From Chloroflexota bacterium (GTDB lineage Bacteria > Chloroflexota > Limnocylindria > Limnocylindrales > CSP1-4), in contig JAJYEB010000123.1 of the NCBI GenBank assembly GCA_021790375.1, positions 1-6,003 on the forward strand: a stretch of DNA of 6,003 nt. The letters are read 5' to 3'. Made by a program: the position numbers and the translations under genes. The notes below the pieces were generated by a model. It did not search any database and was not told where the DNA came from. It was given only the letters and a program-made list of their open reading frames with translations. Below are positions 1-4,524 of this stretch, piece after piece. How positions within the stretch are numbered: the first letter of the stretch is position 1; the number at the start of each line of letters is the position of its first letter.

Positions 1-769
1 CGGACGCTTCACGCAGCGGCTCTCGTCGGGCGAGTTCGCCCGGATCTTCGGCGCCGAGGACCTGGCCGCGACGACCGGCGAGGCGTACAACGTCGCGCCC
101 ACCCAGCGGGTGGCCGCGGTGCTGGTGCGCGACGACCGGCGAGTCCTCGACCGCTTCCGCTGGGGGCTGGTGCCCGGATGGGCGGACCGGGTCACGATCG
201 GGAGCCGGCTGATCAACGCGCGTGCCGAGACGGTGGCCTCCACGCCGGCGTTCCGCCACAGCTTCCGGGCCAGGCGCTGCCTCATCCCCGCCGACGGGTT
301 CTACGAGTGGCGGCGGGCCCCGGACGGCACGCGGCAGCCGTTCTACATCACGGCCGCCGGAGGTGCCCCGCTCGCGTTCGCGGGGCTGTGGTCCGCCTGG
401 CGCGATCCGAGTGCCAGGGGCAAACGATCCGGCGCGGCCGACGGAGATCCCGGGGGCGATCGATCCGGCGCGGCCGACGGGGCTGCGGGGGGCGATCGAT
501 CCGGCGCGGCCGGTGCGCCACCCCTGCTGACCTGCTCGATCGTGACCACCACGCCGAACGCCCTGATGGCGACGCTGCACAACCGGATGCCGGTGATCCT
601 GGAGCCGGACGCGTGGGACCTCTGGCTCGATCCGGTGCTCGTCGACCCCGGGGAGTTGCAGGCACTCCTCCGCCCGTCCGACGCCGATCTCGTCGCGTGG
701 CCCGTGTCCGACCTCGTCAACAGCCCTCGCAACCAGGGGCCCGGGCTGATCGAGCCCCTGGCACCCTGA
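1..769 (+). CDS. SRAP domain protein (YedK/HMCES family), 5' partial
   Basis: SRAP proteins bind abasic sites in single-stranded DNA and form a thiazolidine crosslink through Cys2, shielding the site from cleavage. The frame is open from the first base: base 1 is the third base of a codon, followed by G-R-F-T-Q, which matches the family start M-C-G-R-F, so only Met1 and most of the Cys2 codon (ending in c) lie outside. With those two residues restored the protein has 257 residues. Visible motifs are YNVAPTQ (about 32-38), RWGLVPGW (55-62), INARAET (73-79), RCLIPADGFYEW (94-105) and LHNRMPVI (194-201). Asn74, Glu104 and His195 line up with the Asn75, Glu105 and His160 of E. coli YedK. The shift at the histidine is explained by an inserted low-complexity repeat of about 36 residues (about 139-175) after WSAWRDP. 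It ends in TGA and converges on the proline dehydrogenase gene. The family call is very secure; that Cys2 is present is inferred. Confidence 0.95.
   Translation, partial: GRFTQRLSSGEFARIFGAEDLAATTGEAYNVAPTQRVAAVLVRDDRRVLDRFRWGLVPGWADRVTIGSRLINARAETVASTPAFRHSFRARRCLIPADGFYEWRRAPDGTRQPFYITAAGGAPLAFAGLWSAWRDPSARGKRSGAADGDPGGDRSGAADGAAGGDRSGAAGAPPLLTCSIVTTTPNALMATLHNRMPVILEPDAWDLWLDPVLVDPGELQALLRPSDADLVAWPVSDLVNSPRNQGPGLIEPLAP
425..516 (+). repeat. In-frame 36-bp tandem repeat inside the SRAP gene
   Basis: The 20-base core cgatccggcgcggccgacgg occurs at 425-444 and exactly again at 461-480, and a third copy at 497-516 differs only in its last bases. The period is exactly 36 bp, or 12 codons, so the reading frame is kept and the protein gains repeated RSGAADG..GGD units. 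The second and third copies are also preceded by the same gggggcgat stretch. The insertion lies in a loop between conserved SRAP strands and not in an active-site motif. Confidence 0.9.
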
Positions 770-790
770 GCCGGCAACCGACCAGCACCC

Positions 791-813
791 GCCGACCGTG
801 CGGCGCGGTCAGC
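791..813. terminator. Possible weak hairpin between convergent genes
   Basis: In the 98-base gap between the convergent SRAP and proline dehydrogenase genes, GACCG (794-798) can pair with CGGTC (806-810) across a 7-base loop, with two more outer pairs after one mismatch. There is no clear run of T on either side, so a terminator role rests mostly on the position between converging genes. Nothing else is visible in this gap. Confidence 0.22.
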
Positions 814-867
814 GCTGTCCTGTTCGCCTTCCTGTCGAGCGCGCGATCCGACGAGCGACTCCCCGCC

Positions 868-1788
868 TCACCCCACGATCTGGCGCAGGGCAAAGAGCAC
901 GTTGGCCGGCCGTTCCGCGAGCCGGCGCATGTACCAGGGGTACCAGGCCGTGCCGTACGCGATGAGGTCGCGCACCACGTAGCCCTCGGCGGCGAGGCGG
1001 CGCTGCGCGTCGAGCCGGATGCCGTAGAGCATCTGCACCTCGAAGGCCGTGCGCGGCAGGCCCAGCGCCGCCGCGTGCACCGCGAGCTGCTCGATCAGCG
1101 CGACGTCGTGGGTCCCGATCCCGATGCGGATCGCACGGCCGACGGCCCGCGCCTCCAGCATCGCCATCGCCAGCGCCGCGTAGTTCGCGTCGACCTCGCG
1201 CCGGCTGCGGTAGGCCAGCGCGGCGGGCTCGTCGTAGGCGCCCTTGACCAGGCGGATGGCGGGCTCGAGGGGGAGCAGGCGCTGGATGTCGGCCGCGGTG
1301 CGGCGCAGGTACGCCTGCAGGCAGATCCCCGTGTTGGCGTGCGCGGCCTTCAGCCGCTCGTACAGGGCCACCGTGCGCTCGGTGTAGGCGCTGCCCTCCA
1401 TGTCGATCCATACCAGCCCGCCGTCCTGTGCCGCGCGCCCGGCGAGGCGGCCCAGGTGGTCGAGCGTGCGTGCCTCGTCGAGGTCGAAGCCGAGCTGCGT
1501 CAGCTTGACCGAGAGCTCGCCCGGGATGCCCCGGGCGGCGATCGCCTCGAGCAGGTCCAGGTAGTGCGCCGCGGTCGCGTCCGCATCCTCGGCCCGCACC
1601 ACGTTCTCGCCCAGGCGCGTGAAGAGGCTCCCGATGTGCTGCTCGCGGAACTTCTCGGCCTGGGTCAGGGCCGCCTCGGGCTCCTCCCCGGGCATGAAGC
1701 GCCGCACCGCGCGGCGGGCGAAGGGCAGCCGCGGGATCCGCTCGCGGAGCCAGGTGCTGCGGGCCATCCAGAGCAACAGGGTGCGCAT
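868..1788 (-). CDS. Proline dehydrogenase (monofunctional, FAD-dependent)
   Basis: Oxidises L-proline to delta-1-pyrroline-5-carboxylate and passes electrons through FAD to the quinone pool (EC 1.5.5.2), the first step of proline catabolism; a membrane-associated TIM-barrel enzyme. The 306 residues are close to the usual length of stand-alone bacterial enzymes such as that of Thermus. Motifs in order: SVKLTQLG (93-100, with the active-site Lys95), IDMEGS (128-133, with the conserved Asp), GICLQAYLRRT (154-164), RLVKGAY (179-185), GTHD (225-228), EVQMLYGIR (250-258), and AYGTAWYPWYMRRLAERPAN (277-296), whose Arg288-Arg289 and Glu292 form the proline-binding RRxxE signature. The ATG is supported by GGAGG four bases upstream (1793-1797). 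It is last in a three-gene - strand run, 75 bases after the acetyltransferase gene. No P5C dehydrogenase gene is present in the window. putA/prodh-like naming is possible, but no symbol is certain. Confidence 0.97.
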   Translation of the reverse strand: MRTLLLWMARSTWLRERIPRLPFARRAVRRFMPGEEPEAALTQAEKFREQHIGSLFTRLGENVVRAEDADATAAHYLDLLEAIAARGIPGELSVKLTQLGFDLDEARTLDHLGRLAGRAAQDGGLVWIDMEGSAYTERTVALYERLKAAHANTGICLQAYLRRTAADIQRLLPLEPAIRLVKGAYDEPAALAYRSRREVDANYAALAMAMLEARAVGRAIRIGIGTHDVALIEQLAVHAAALGLPRTAFEVQMLYGIRLDAQRRLAAEGYVVRDLIAYGTAWYPWYMRRLAERPANVLFALRQIVG

Positions 1789-1863
1789 GGGTCCTCCAGT
1801 GTCGGGGCCGACGGCAATGCCGGGGCCGGGCCGACGGCCCTTGGAGCGGCCGATGGCCGGTTC
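1789..1863 (-). repeat. Spacer with three GGCCGA(C/T)GG units forming small hairpins
   Basis: The gap between the acetyltransferase stop and the proline dehydrogenase start contains three related units on the + strand: ggccgacgg (1806-1814), gggccgacggccc (1828-1840) and cggccgatggccg (1847-1859). The last two are perfect 5-bp stems with 3-base loops. On the - strand the gap also contains TTGCCGTCGGCC (1817-1806) and GCCATCGGCCGC (1857-1846), which resemble or equal the repeats at 3485-3540. The same spacer holds the GGAGG ribosome binding site of proline dehydrogenase. Whether the hairpins affect transcription or mRNA processing cannot be told from sequence. Confidence 0.5.
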
Positions 1864-2751
1864 TCAGAGCATCCCCGGGTTGGGGACGAGGCGGGCAGGA
1901 TCCACCAGCCCGGGATCCGAGGCCATGAACTGGGCGCGATCGCCGATGCGGAAGCCGGCCGCCAGGAGCGCAGGCAGGACGGGGCTCGGGCCGGGGATCC
2001 AGGCCACGATCGTGCCGTCGCGGCCCCCGTGCCGGAGCGCCGCCAGCGTGGGTCGCACGGGCTCCGCGCCGGGCCGGACGAGCAGCCGGTCGATGGCCCG
2101 CGCAGCGCTCACCTGGCGGGCACGCGCGTATGCGAGGGCAATCGGCTCCCCGGAGTCGAGTACGACGAACGAGTCTGCCCCGGCCTGCGAGGCCCAGAAG
2201 GCGTGATCCGCGGGACGGTCGGCGCCCGTCCAGTCGCGCTCGAGCCCGGCGAGGCGAGCGGGATCGGCCGGCTCGATCTCGATCGGCCGCTGCGGTGCCG
2301 CCAGCAGTGCCGCAGGGCCTTCGACGAGCAGGATCGGCCACAGCGGCGCCATGCCGGCGCGCACGTACAGCGGGAGCGCTCGGGGATCCGCGGAGGCGAA
2401 CGTCGTCCGTCGCGGCGCGTCCCCGAATACCGCGTCGAGCAGGGGGCGCCCGATCCCTCGACCGAGGAGATCCGGGCGGACGAACAGCTCCGCGAGCTGC
2501 CGCACGATGCCGGTGTCCACGGCCGCGCCGTACGCGACGACCTCGCCGTCTCGCTCGGTCACCAGGGCGAGGCAGCGTGCGACCAGGTGCCGGACATAGG
2601 GCCCGACGATATCGATGTCCGTGACCGGGCCGTCCTCGTCGTGTGCCGCCAGGATCGCGCGAATCGCCGGCACGTCGTCGAGGACCGCCCGCCGGATCGC
2701 AAGGTCACCGGTCACCGTGGCAGCTCCACTCCGTCGCACACGTCGGCTCAT
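1864..2751 (-). CDS. GNAT family N-acetyltransferase, tandem-domain type
   Basis: Likely transfers an acyl group from acyl-CoA to an amine; the substrate is unknown. The N-terminal half is a recognisable GNAT domain: an IRRAVLDDVPAI start (19-30), a central strand VVAYGAAV (71-78), and motif A with the CoA pyrophosphate loop LAELFVRPDLLGRGIG (86-101), then ALPLYVRAGM (125-134), the usual LYxxxGF-like segment. In the loop the common Gln/Arg is Leu96, while the glycines are kept. The second half (about 155-295) looks like a divergent second GNAT lobe, with GEPIALAYAR (201-210), LLVRPGAE (223-230) and LLAAGFRIGDRAQFM (262-276), but lacks a clear CoA loop. The ATG overlaps the TGA of the upstream gene as ATGA (2748-2751), which suggests translational coupling. 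An alternative GTG start at 2715 has GGAG eight bases upstream and begins exactly before the domain, giving 283 residues. The class is secure; the start is uncertain. Confidence 0.85.
   Translation of the reverse strand: MSRRVRRSGAATVTGDLAIRRAVLDDVPAIRAILAAHDEDGPVTDIDIVGPYVRHLVARCLALVTERDGEVVAYGAAVDTGIVRQLAELFVRPDLLGRGIGRPLLDAVFGDAPRRTTFASADPRALPLYVRAGMAPLWPILLVEGPAALLAAPQRPIEIEPADPARLAGLERDWTGADRPADHAFWASQAGADSFVVLDSGEPIALAYARARQVSAARAIDRLLVRPGAEPVRPTLAALRHGGRDGTIVAWIPGPSPVLPALLAAGFRIGDRAQFMASDPGLVDPARLVPNPGML
2713..2727 (-). promoter_or_regulatory. Alternative ribosome binding site and GTG start for the acetyltransferase
   Basis: On the - strand GGAG (2727-2724) sits eight bases before an in-frame GTG (2715-2713). 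The annotated ATG at 2751 has no convincing Shine-Dalgarno in front of it and would rely on coupling to the overlapping upstream stop codon. The twelve residues in between (rich in Arg and Ser) are not part of the GNAT fold, so the GTG may be the true start. Confidence 0.45.
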
Positions 2752-3281
2752 GCCGGCAGGATCGATCCCAGCGCGGCGCTCGGGACCGCGACCGGGGAGG
2801 GGGTCGCGGGCGGCAGGCTCGGCGACGGGGGCGGGGTGATCGTCGGTGCCGGCGATGGCGTCACCGTCGGCACCGGCGACGGCGTGATCCTGGGGGTCGG
2901 GGATGGCGTCGGCCGCGGGGTGCGCGACGGCGTCGGCCGCGGGGTGGGCGATGGGGTGCCGGTCGGCGACGGCGCGGGCGTGACCGCCGGGGCGAGGCTT
3001 GCCGGGGCCGGGAATGCGCTCGATCCTGCCGTCGCACCCGGCCCGGCCGATGCCGCGGCGCCGGCCGCGGGCGAGGCGACGTTCGATGATCCCGGGGCGG
3101 CGGTCCCGGTGACGGGGGCAGCCGAGGGTGGCGGGGCGGCAGGTGCCAGCACGGCCATCACCGCGAAGGCCAGGACGGCCGCGATGATCAGCAGCAGCAT
3201 CAGCGACGTGCCCAGGCCGGGCTCATCCAGGATGCCCCAGGCTGGGCCCCTCCGACCGCCGGGATCCCGCCCAATCGCCAC
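2748..3281 (-). CDS. Single-pass membrane protein with Pro/Thr/Ser-rich extracytoplasmic tail
   Basis: No enzymatic domain is recognisable. The 177 residues comprise a short N-terminal segment with Arg5, Arg10 and Arg11, one hydrophobic helix (about 24-46, containing LMLLLIIAAVLAFAVMAVLA), an Ala/Pro/Gly/Ser linker (47-100), and a repetitive Pro/Thr/Ser tail (about 100-165) built from units such as TPSPTPRPTPSRTPRP. Positive charges before the helix predict the N-terminus in the cytoplasm and the tail outside, as in cell-wall-spanning or stalk segments; glycosylation of the Thr/Ser residues is possible but not shown. The start is GTG (3281-3279), supported by GGGAG nine bases upstream; the next Met (residue 28) has no ribosome binding site. 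It heads the - strand gene run and overlaps the acetyltransferase start by four bases. The repeats make the opposite strand look open as well, so this is less certain than its neighbours. Confidence 0.7.
   Translation of the reverse strand: MAIGRDPGGRRGPAWGILDEPGLGTSLMLLLIIAAVLAFAVMAVLAPAAPPPSAAPVTGTAAPGSSNVASPAAGAAASAGPGATAGSSAFPAPASLAPAVTPAPSPTGTPSPTPRPTPSRTPRPTPSPTPRITPSPVPTVTPSPAPTITPPPSPSLPPATPSPVAVPSAALGSILPA
2902..2949 (-). repeat. 24-bp tandem repeat coding for the Pro/Thr/Ser tail
   Basis: On the + strand ga(t/c)ggcgtcggccgcgg followed by ggtg(c/g)gc occurs at 2902-2925 and immediately again at 2926-2949, differing at two positions. Weaker 12-bp echoes of the same pattern extend over about 2830-2970. 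The unit is eight codons, so copy-number change would keep the frame of the - strand gene. Confidence 0.8.
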
Positions 3282-3313
3282 CGCCGCACGCTCCCGTCGT
3301 ACTCCGGGGAGCA

Positions 3314-3346
3314 GGCAGCGTGATCAACCGGATCAGGGTCGCTGCC
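3314..3346 (-). other. Strong two-part hairpin in the likely 5' leader of the membrane protein gene
   Basis: GGCAGCG (3314-3320) pairs with CGCTGCC (3340-3346), and directly inside it TGATC (3321-3325) pairs with GATCA (3331-3335) around the 5-base loop AACCG, leaving a 4-base bulge GGGT on one side. That is twelve perfect pairs. It ends 32 bases before the GTG start at 3281 and upstream of its GGGAG. It could be a leader structure, an operator or a terminator for read-through; no T run follows. Confidence 0.55.
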
Positions 3347-3367
3347 GTGCGGGCCCCGCGCAGGCCG

Positions 3368-3373
3368 AGCATA
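3368..3373 (-). promoter_or_regulatory. Candidate -10 box for the - strand run
   Basis: TATGCT on the - strand (3373-3368) is one of the few AT-containing hexamers in the region. It would place the transcript start near 3361 with a leader of about 80 bases that includes the 3314-3346 hairpin. No good -35 element is visible 16-18 bases upstream, so support is weak. Confidence 0.25.
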
Positions 3374-3391
3374 GGGCATCCGCACGTTCGG

Positions 3392-3408
3392 ACGGGGCGT
3401 TTCCCCGT
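3392..3408. other. Small perfect hairpin in the divergent region
   Basis: ACGGGG (3392-3397) and CCCCGT (3403-3408) form a 6-bp stem around a CGTTT loop. It lies upstream of the candidate - strand promoter, so it may be an operator or have no role. Confidence 0.4.
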
Positions 3409-3484
3409 GACGCACCCCGGTGTGGCCTCACCGCTCCCGCGCGGCGCCACTCCCGCTGAGGCGCCGGCCGCGGCGCAGGAGCTT

Positions 3485-3540
3485 GTTGCCGTCAGCCGTC
3501 GGCCGCGGCGTAGGGCCGGTTGCCGTCAGCCATCGGCCGC
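3485..3540 (+). repeat. Pair of 22-base direct repeats, period 34, upstream of the four-cysteine protein
   Basis: gttgccgtcagccgtcggcc (start of the copy at 3485-3506) recurs at 3519-3540 with a single g-to-a change over 22 bases. A shorter diverged copy, ttgccgtgagct, lies at 3579-3590 and touches the candidate -10 box. The placement is what one would expect of regulator binding sites, but the repeat could equally be a dispersed element because related sequence occurs at 1806-1857. Confidence 0.75.
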
Positions 3541-3589
3541 CAGCCACCGGGCGGCCGGATCCGGGCCGCTCCGCCGGATTGCCGTGAGC

Positions 3590-3595
3590 TATGCT
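3590..3595 (+). promoter_or_regulatory. Candidate -10 box for the + strand run
   Basis: TATGCT at 3590-3595 would start transcription around 3601-3603 and give a leader of about 25 bases carrying the GGAGG at 3614-3618. No clear -35 element lies 17 bases upstream. The gene start just after it and the absence of other AT-rich hexamers are the support. Confidence 0.35.
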
Positions 3596-3625
3596 GGGGC
3601 ACTCCCAAAGGCTGGAGGTCCGGCG

Positions 3626-3880
3626 ATGCTGGCAAGCGGTGCAACCCACACGAACGAGTCCGTCGGCCCGACACGCGTGTCGGGGCTCCCGCCGCTGGAC
3701 CCGTTGCGGATGGCGGACGCGGACGACGCCCTCGGAGCGCTCGACCGGATCGCCCGGTACTGCGTCTTCAGCTGCACGGTCGACACCGAGCGCTGCCTCG
3801 AGGACGCGTGCGCGGCGTGGAACCTGGAACGTTCCGCCGCCGCCTATCTCACCGGGCGCTGGCTCGACTCCCAGGACTGA
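3626..3880 (+). CDS. Small four-cysteine protein of unknown function (84 aa)
   Basis: I do not recognise this protein. The ATG at 3626 has GGAGG (3614-3618) seven bases upstream, and about 90% of its codons end in G or C, as in the surrounding true genes, so it is very likely coding. Residues 1-30 are polar and probably flexible; residues about 31-84 look helical. The centre, ARYCVFSCTVDTERCLEDAC (43-62), has the spacing C-x3-C-x6-C-x4-C (Cys46, 50, 57, 62). Two helical Cys pairs could form a disulfide-linked helical hairpin or bind a metal or iron-sulfur centre; neither is shown. There is no signal peptide or membrane segment, which makes a cytoplasmic metal site more likely than disulfides. 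The frame continues open upstream to 3320, but that part is low-complexity and without a ribosome binding site. It is the first gene of the + strand run. Confidence 0.75.
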   Translation: MLASGATHTNESVGPTRVSGLPPLDPLRMADADDALGALDRIARYCVFSCTVDTERCLEDACAAWNLERSAAAYLTGRWLDSQD

Positions 3881-3978
3881 ACCGGGGGGCCACGGAACGA
3901 CGGGAGCGGGTCGCCCGGATCGCCGGGGTGGGTGGGTCCGCCGACCCGGTGCCGGGACGGCTCCCGCGTGCGGTGTCG

Positions 3979-4046
3979 AGGAGGGCGACGGGATGCCTGA
4001 CCTGACGAGCGAAGTGACCGAGCCGCAGCAGGGGCTGCTGAGCTAG
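3979..4046 (+). CDS. Mini-ORF of 17 codons with a near-perfect ribosome binding site (possible leader peptide)
   Basis: AGGAGGG (3979-3985) lies seven bases before ATG (3993-3995), which opens the short frame MPDLTSEVTEPQQGLLS and stops with TAG at 4044-4046, only 15 bases before the F420 reductase start. The peptide matches nothing I know. Its last codons lie in a perfect 6-bp hairpin, CAGCAG-ggg-CTGCTG (4026-4040), just ahead of the next gene's GGAGG. That arrangement suits translational coupling or a leader that controls the reductase, but a chance ORF cannot be excluded. The rest of the gap, 3881-3978, shows only a short GGGTC-cgcc-GACCC hairpin (3934-3947) and G-rich runs. The coding part itself is 3993-4046. 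Confidence 0.4.
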
Positions 4047-4061
4047 GGCCCGGAGGAACCC

Positions 4062-4499
4062 ATGACCGACCCGGACCCGCGAGCGGCGTTCGCGGCCATG
4101 ACCGCGGCGCTCATCGAGGACTTCCGCGCCCACGCCGGCGAGGTCACGCGCGGCCCCTTCGCCGGTCGCCCCGTGCTGCTCCTGACCACCACCGGGGCGC
4201 GGAGCGGCCAGCCGCGCCTCGCGCCGCTGGTGTACAGCCGTGACGGCGAGCGCTACGTCATCCTGGCCTCCAAGGGCGGCGCGCCCACCCACCCGGCGTG
4301 GTACCGGAACCTCGTGGCGCATCCGCTCGTGATGGTGGAAGTGGGCCCGGAGACGTTCCGGGCGCGGGCACGGGTGACGGACGGAGCCGAGCGCGAGCGG
4401 CTCTTCGCGCAGCACGCCGCCGACAGCCCCGCGTTCAGCGACTACCAGCGACGGACCACGCGCGTGATCCCCGTGGTGGTGCTGGAGCGGGTCGAGTGA
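4062..4499 (+). CDS. F420H2-dependent nitroreductase/quinone reductase family protein (Ddn type)
   Basis: Members of this split-barrel family use the reduced deazaflavin F420H2 to reduce quinones or nitro compounds; the prototype is mycobacterial Ddn. The 145 residues are the usual length. Signature segments: LLLTTTGARSGQPRLAPLVY (39-58), ILASKGGAPTHPAWYRNL (67-84), which lines the cofactor phosphate and substrate pocket, VMVEVG (90-95), and AFSDYQRRTTRVIPVVVLER (124-143), the conserved C-terminal YQ..T.R.IPV block. ATG is preceded by GGAGG (4052-4056) at five bases. The physiological substrate cannot be read from sequence. Its presence implies that the organism makes F420, a trait of Actinomycetota, some Chloroflexota and others. 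It lies 25 bases upstream of the AlkZ-like gene, so the two are probably co-transcribed. Confidence 0.93.
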   Translation: MTDPDPRAAFAAMTAALIEDFRAHAGEVTRGPFAGRPVLLLTTTGARSGQPRLAPLVYSRDGERYVILASKGGAPTHPAWYRNLVAHPLVMVEVGPETFRARARVTDGAERERLFAQHAADSPAFSDYQRRTTRVIPVVVLERVE

Positions 4500-4524
4500 G
4501 GGGACGACCGGGCGGATCGGCGAC

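Larger units (their letters stand above)
3282..3625. other. Divergent intergenic region (344 bases) between the two transcripts
   Basis: No convincing gene lies here; frames that read through it are Arg/Pro-rich and lack ribosome binding sites. It holds a 12-bp two-part hairpin (3314-3346), a 6-bp hairpin (3392-3408), a pair of 22-base direct repeats (3485-3540) with a third diverged copy at 3579-3590, and TATGCT boxes facing outward at 3373-3368 and 3590-3595. It presumably carries the promoters for the - strand run ending at 868 and the + strand run starting at 3626. Confidence 0.6.

Noticed and set aside
425..516. CRISPR-like array because of regular 36-bp spacing.
   Set aside because: Fewer than three full units, no unrelated spacers (the intervening bases also repeat), and the repeat is in frame inside a conserved gene.
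809..2341. Long - strand frame overlapping proline dehydrogenase in another register.
   Set aside because: Arg/Pro-rich composition with no motifs, while the overlapping frame encodes an unmistakable proline dehydrogenase.
3314..3420. Possible TPP riboswitch on the - strand, because CCTGATCCGGTTGATC resembles the conserved CCTGATC-CGGTTAAT segment.
   Set aside because: The CTGAGA core is absent, the required stems do not form, the segment folds instead into the 3314-3346 hairpin, and the downstream genes have no link to thiamine.
178..3459. A very long open frame on the + strand (over 1000 codons).
   Set aside because: It runs antisense through proline dehydrogenase, the GNAT gene and the repeat tail, and out of frame through SRAP. 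It is Arg/Gly/Ala-rich without any domain, an artefact of few stop codons at high GC.
3320..3625. N-terminal extension of the small four-cysteine protein.
   Set aside because: The open frame continues upstream but is Arg/Pro/Ala-rich and has no ribosome binding site, whereas ATG 3626 has GGAGG at ideal spacing.
3924..3937. G-quadruplex candidate (ggggtgggtgggt).
   Set aside because: Only three tight G runs are present; a fourth lies too far away for a canonical structure, and G runs are expected at this GC content.
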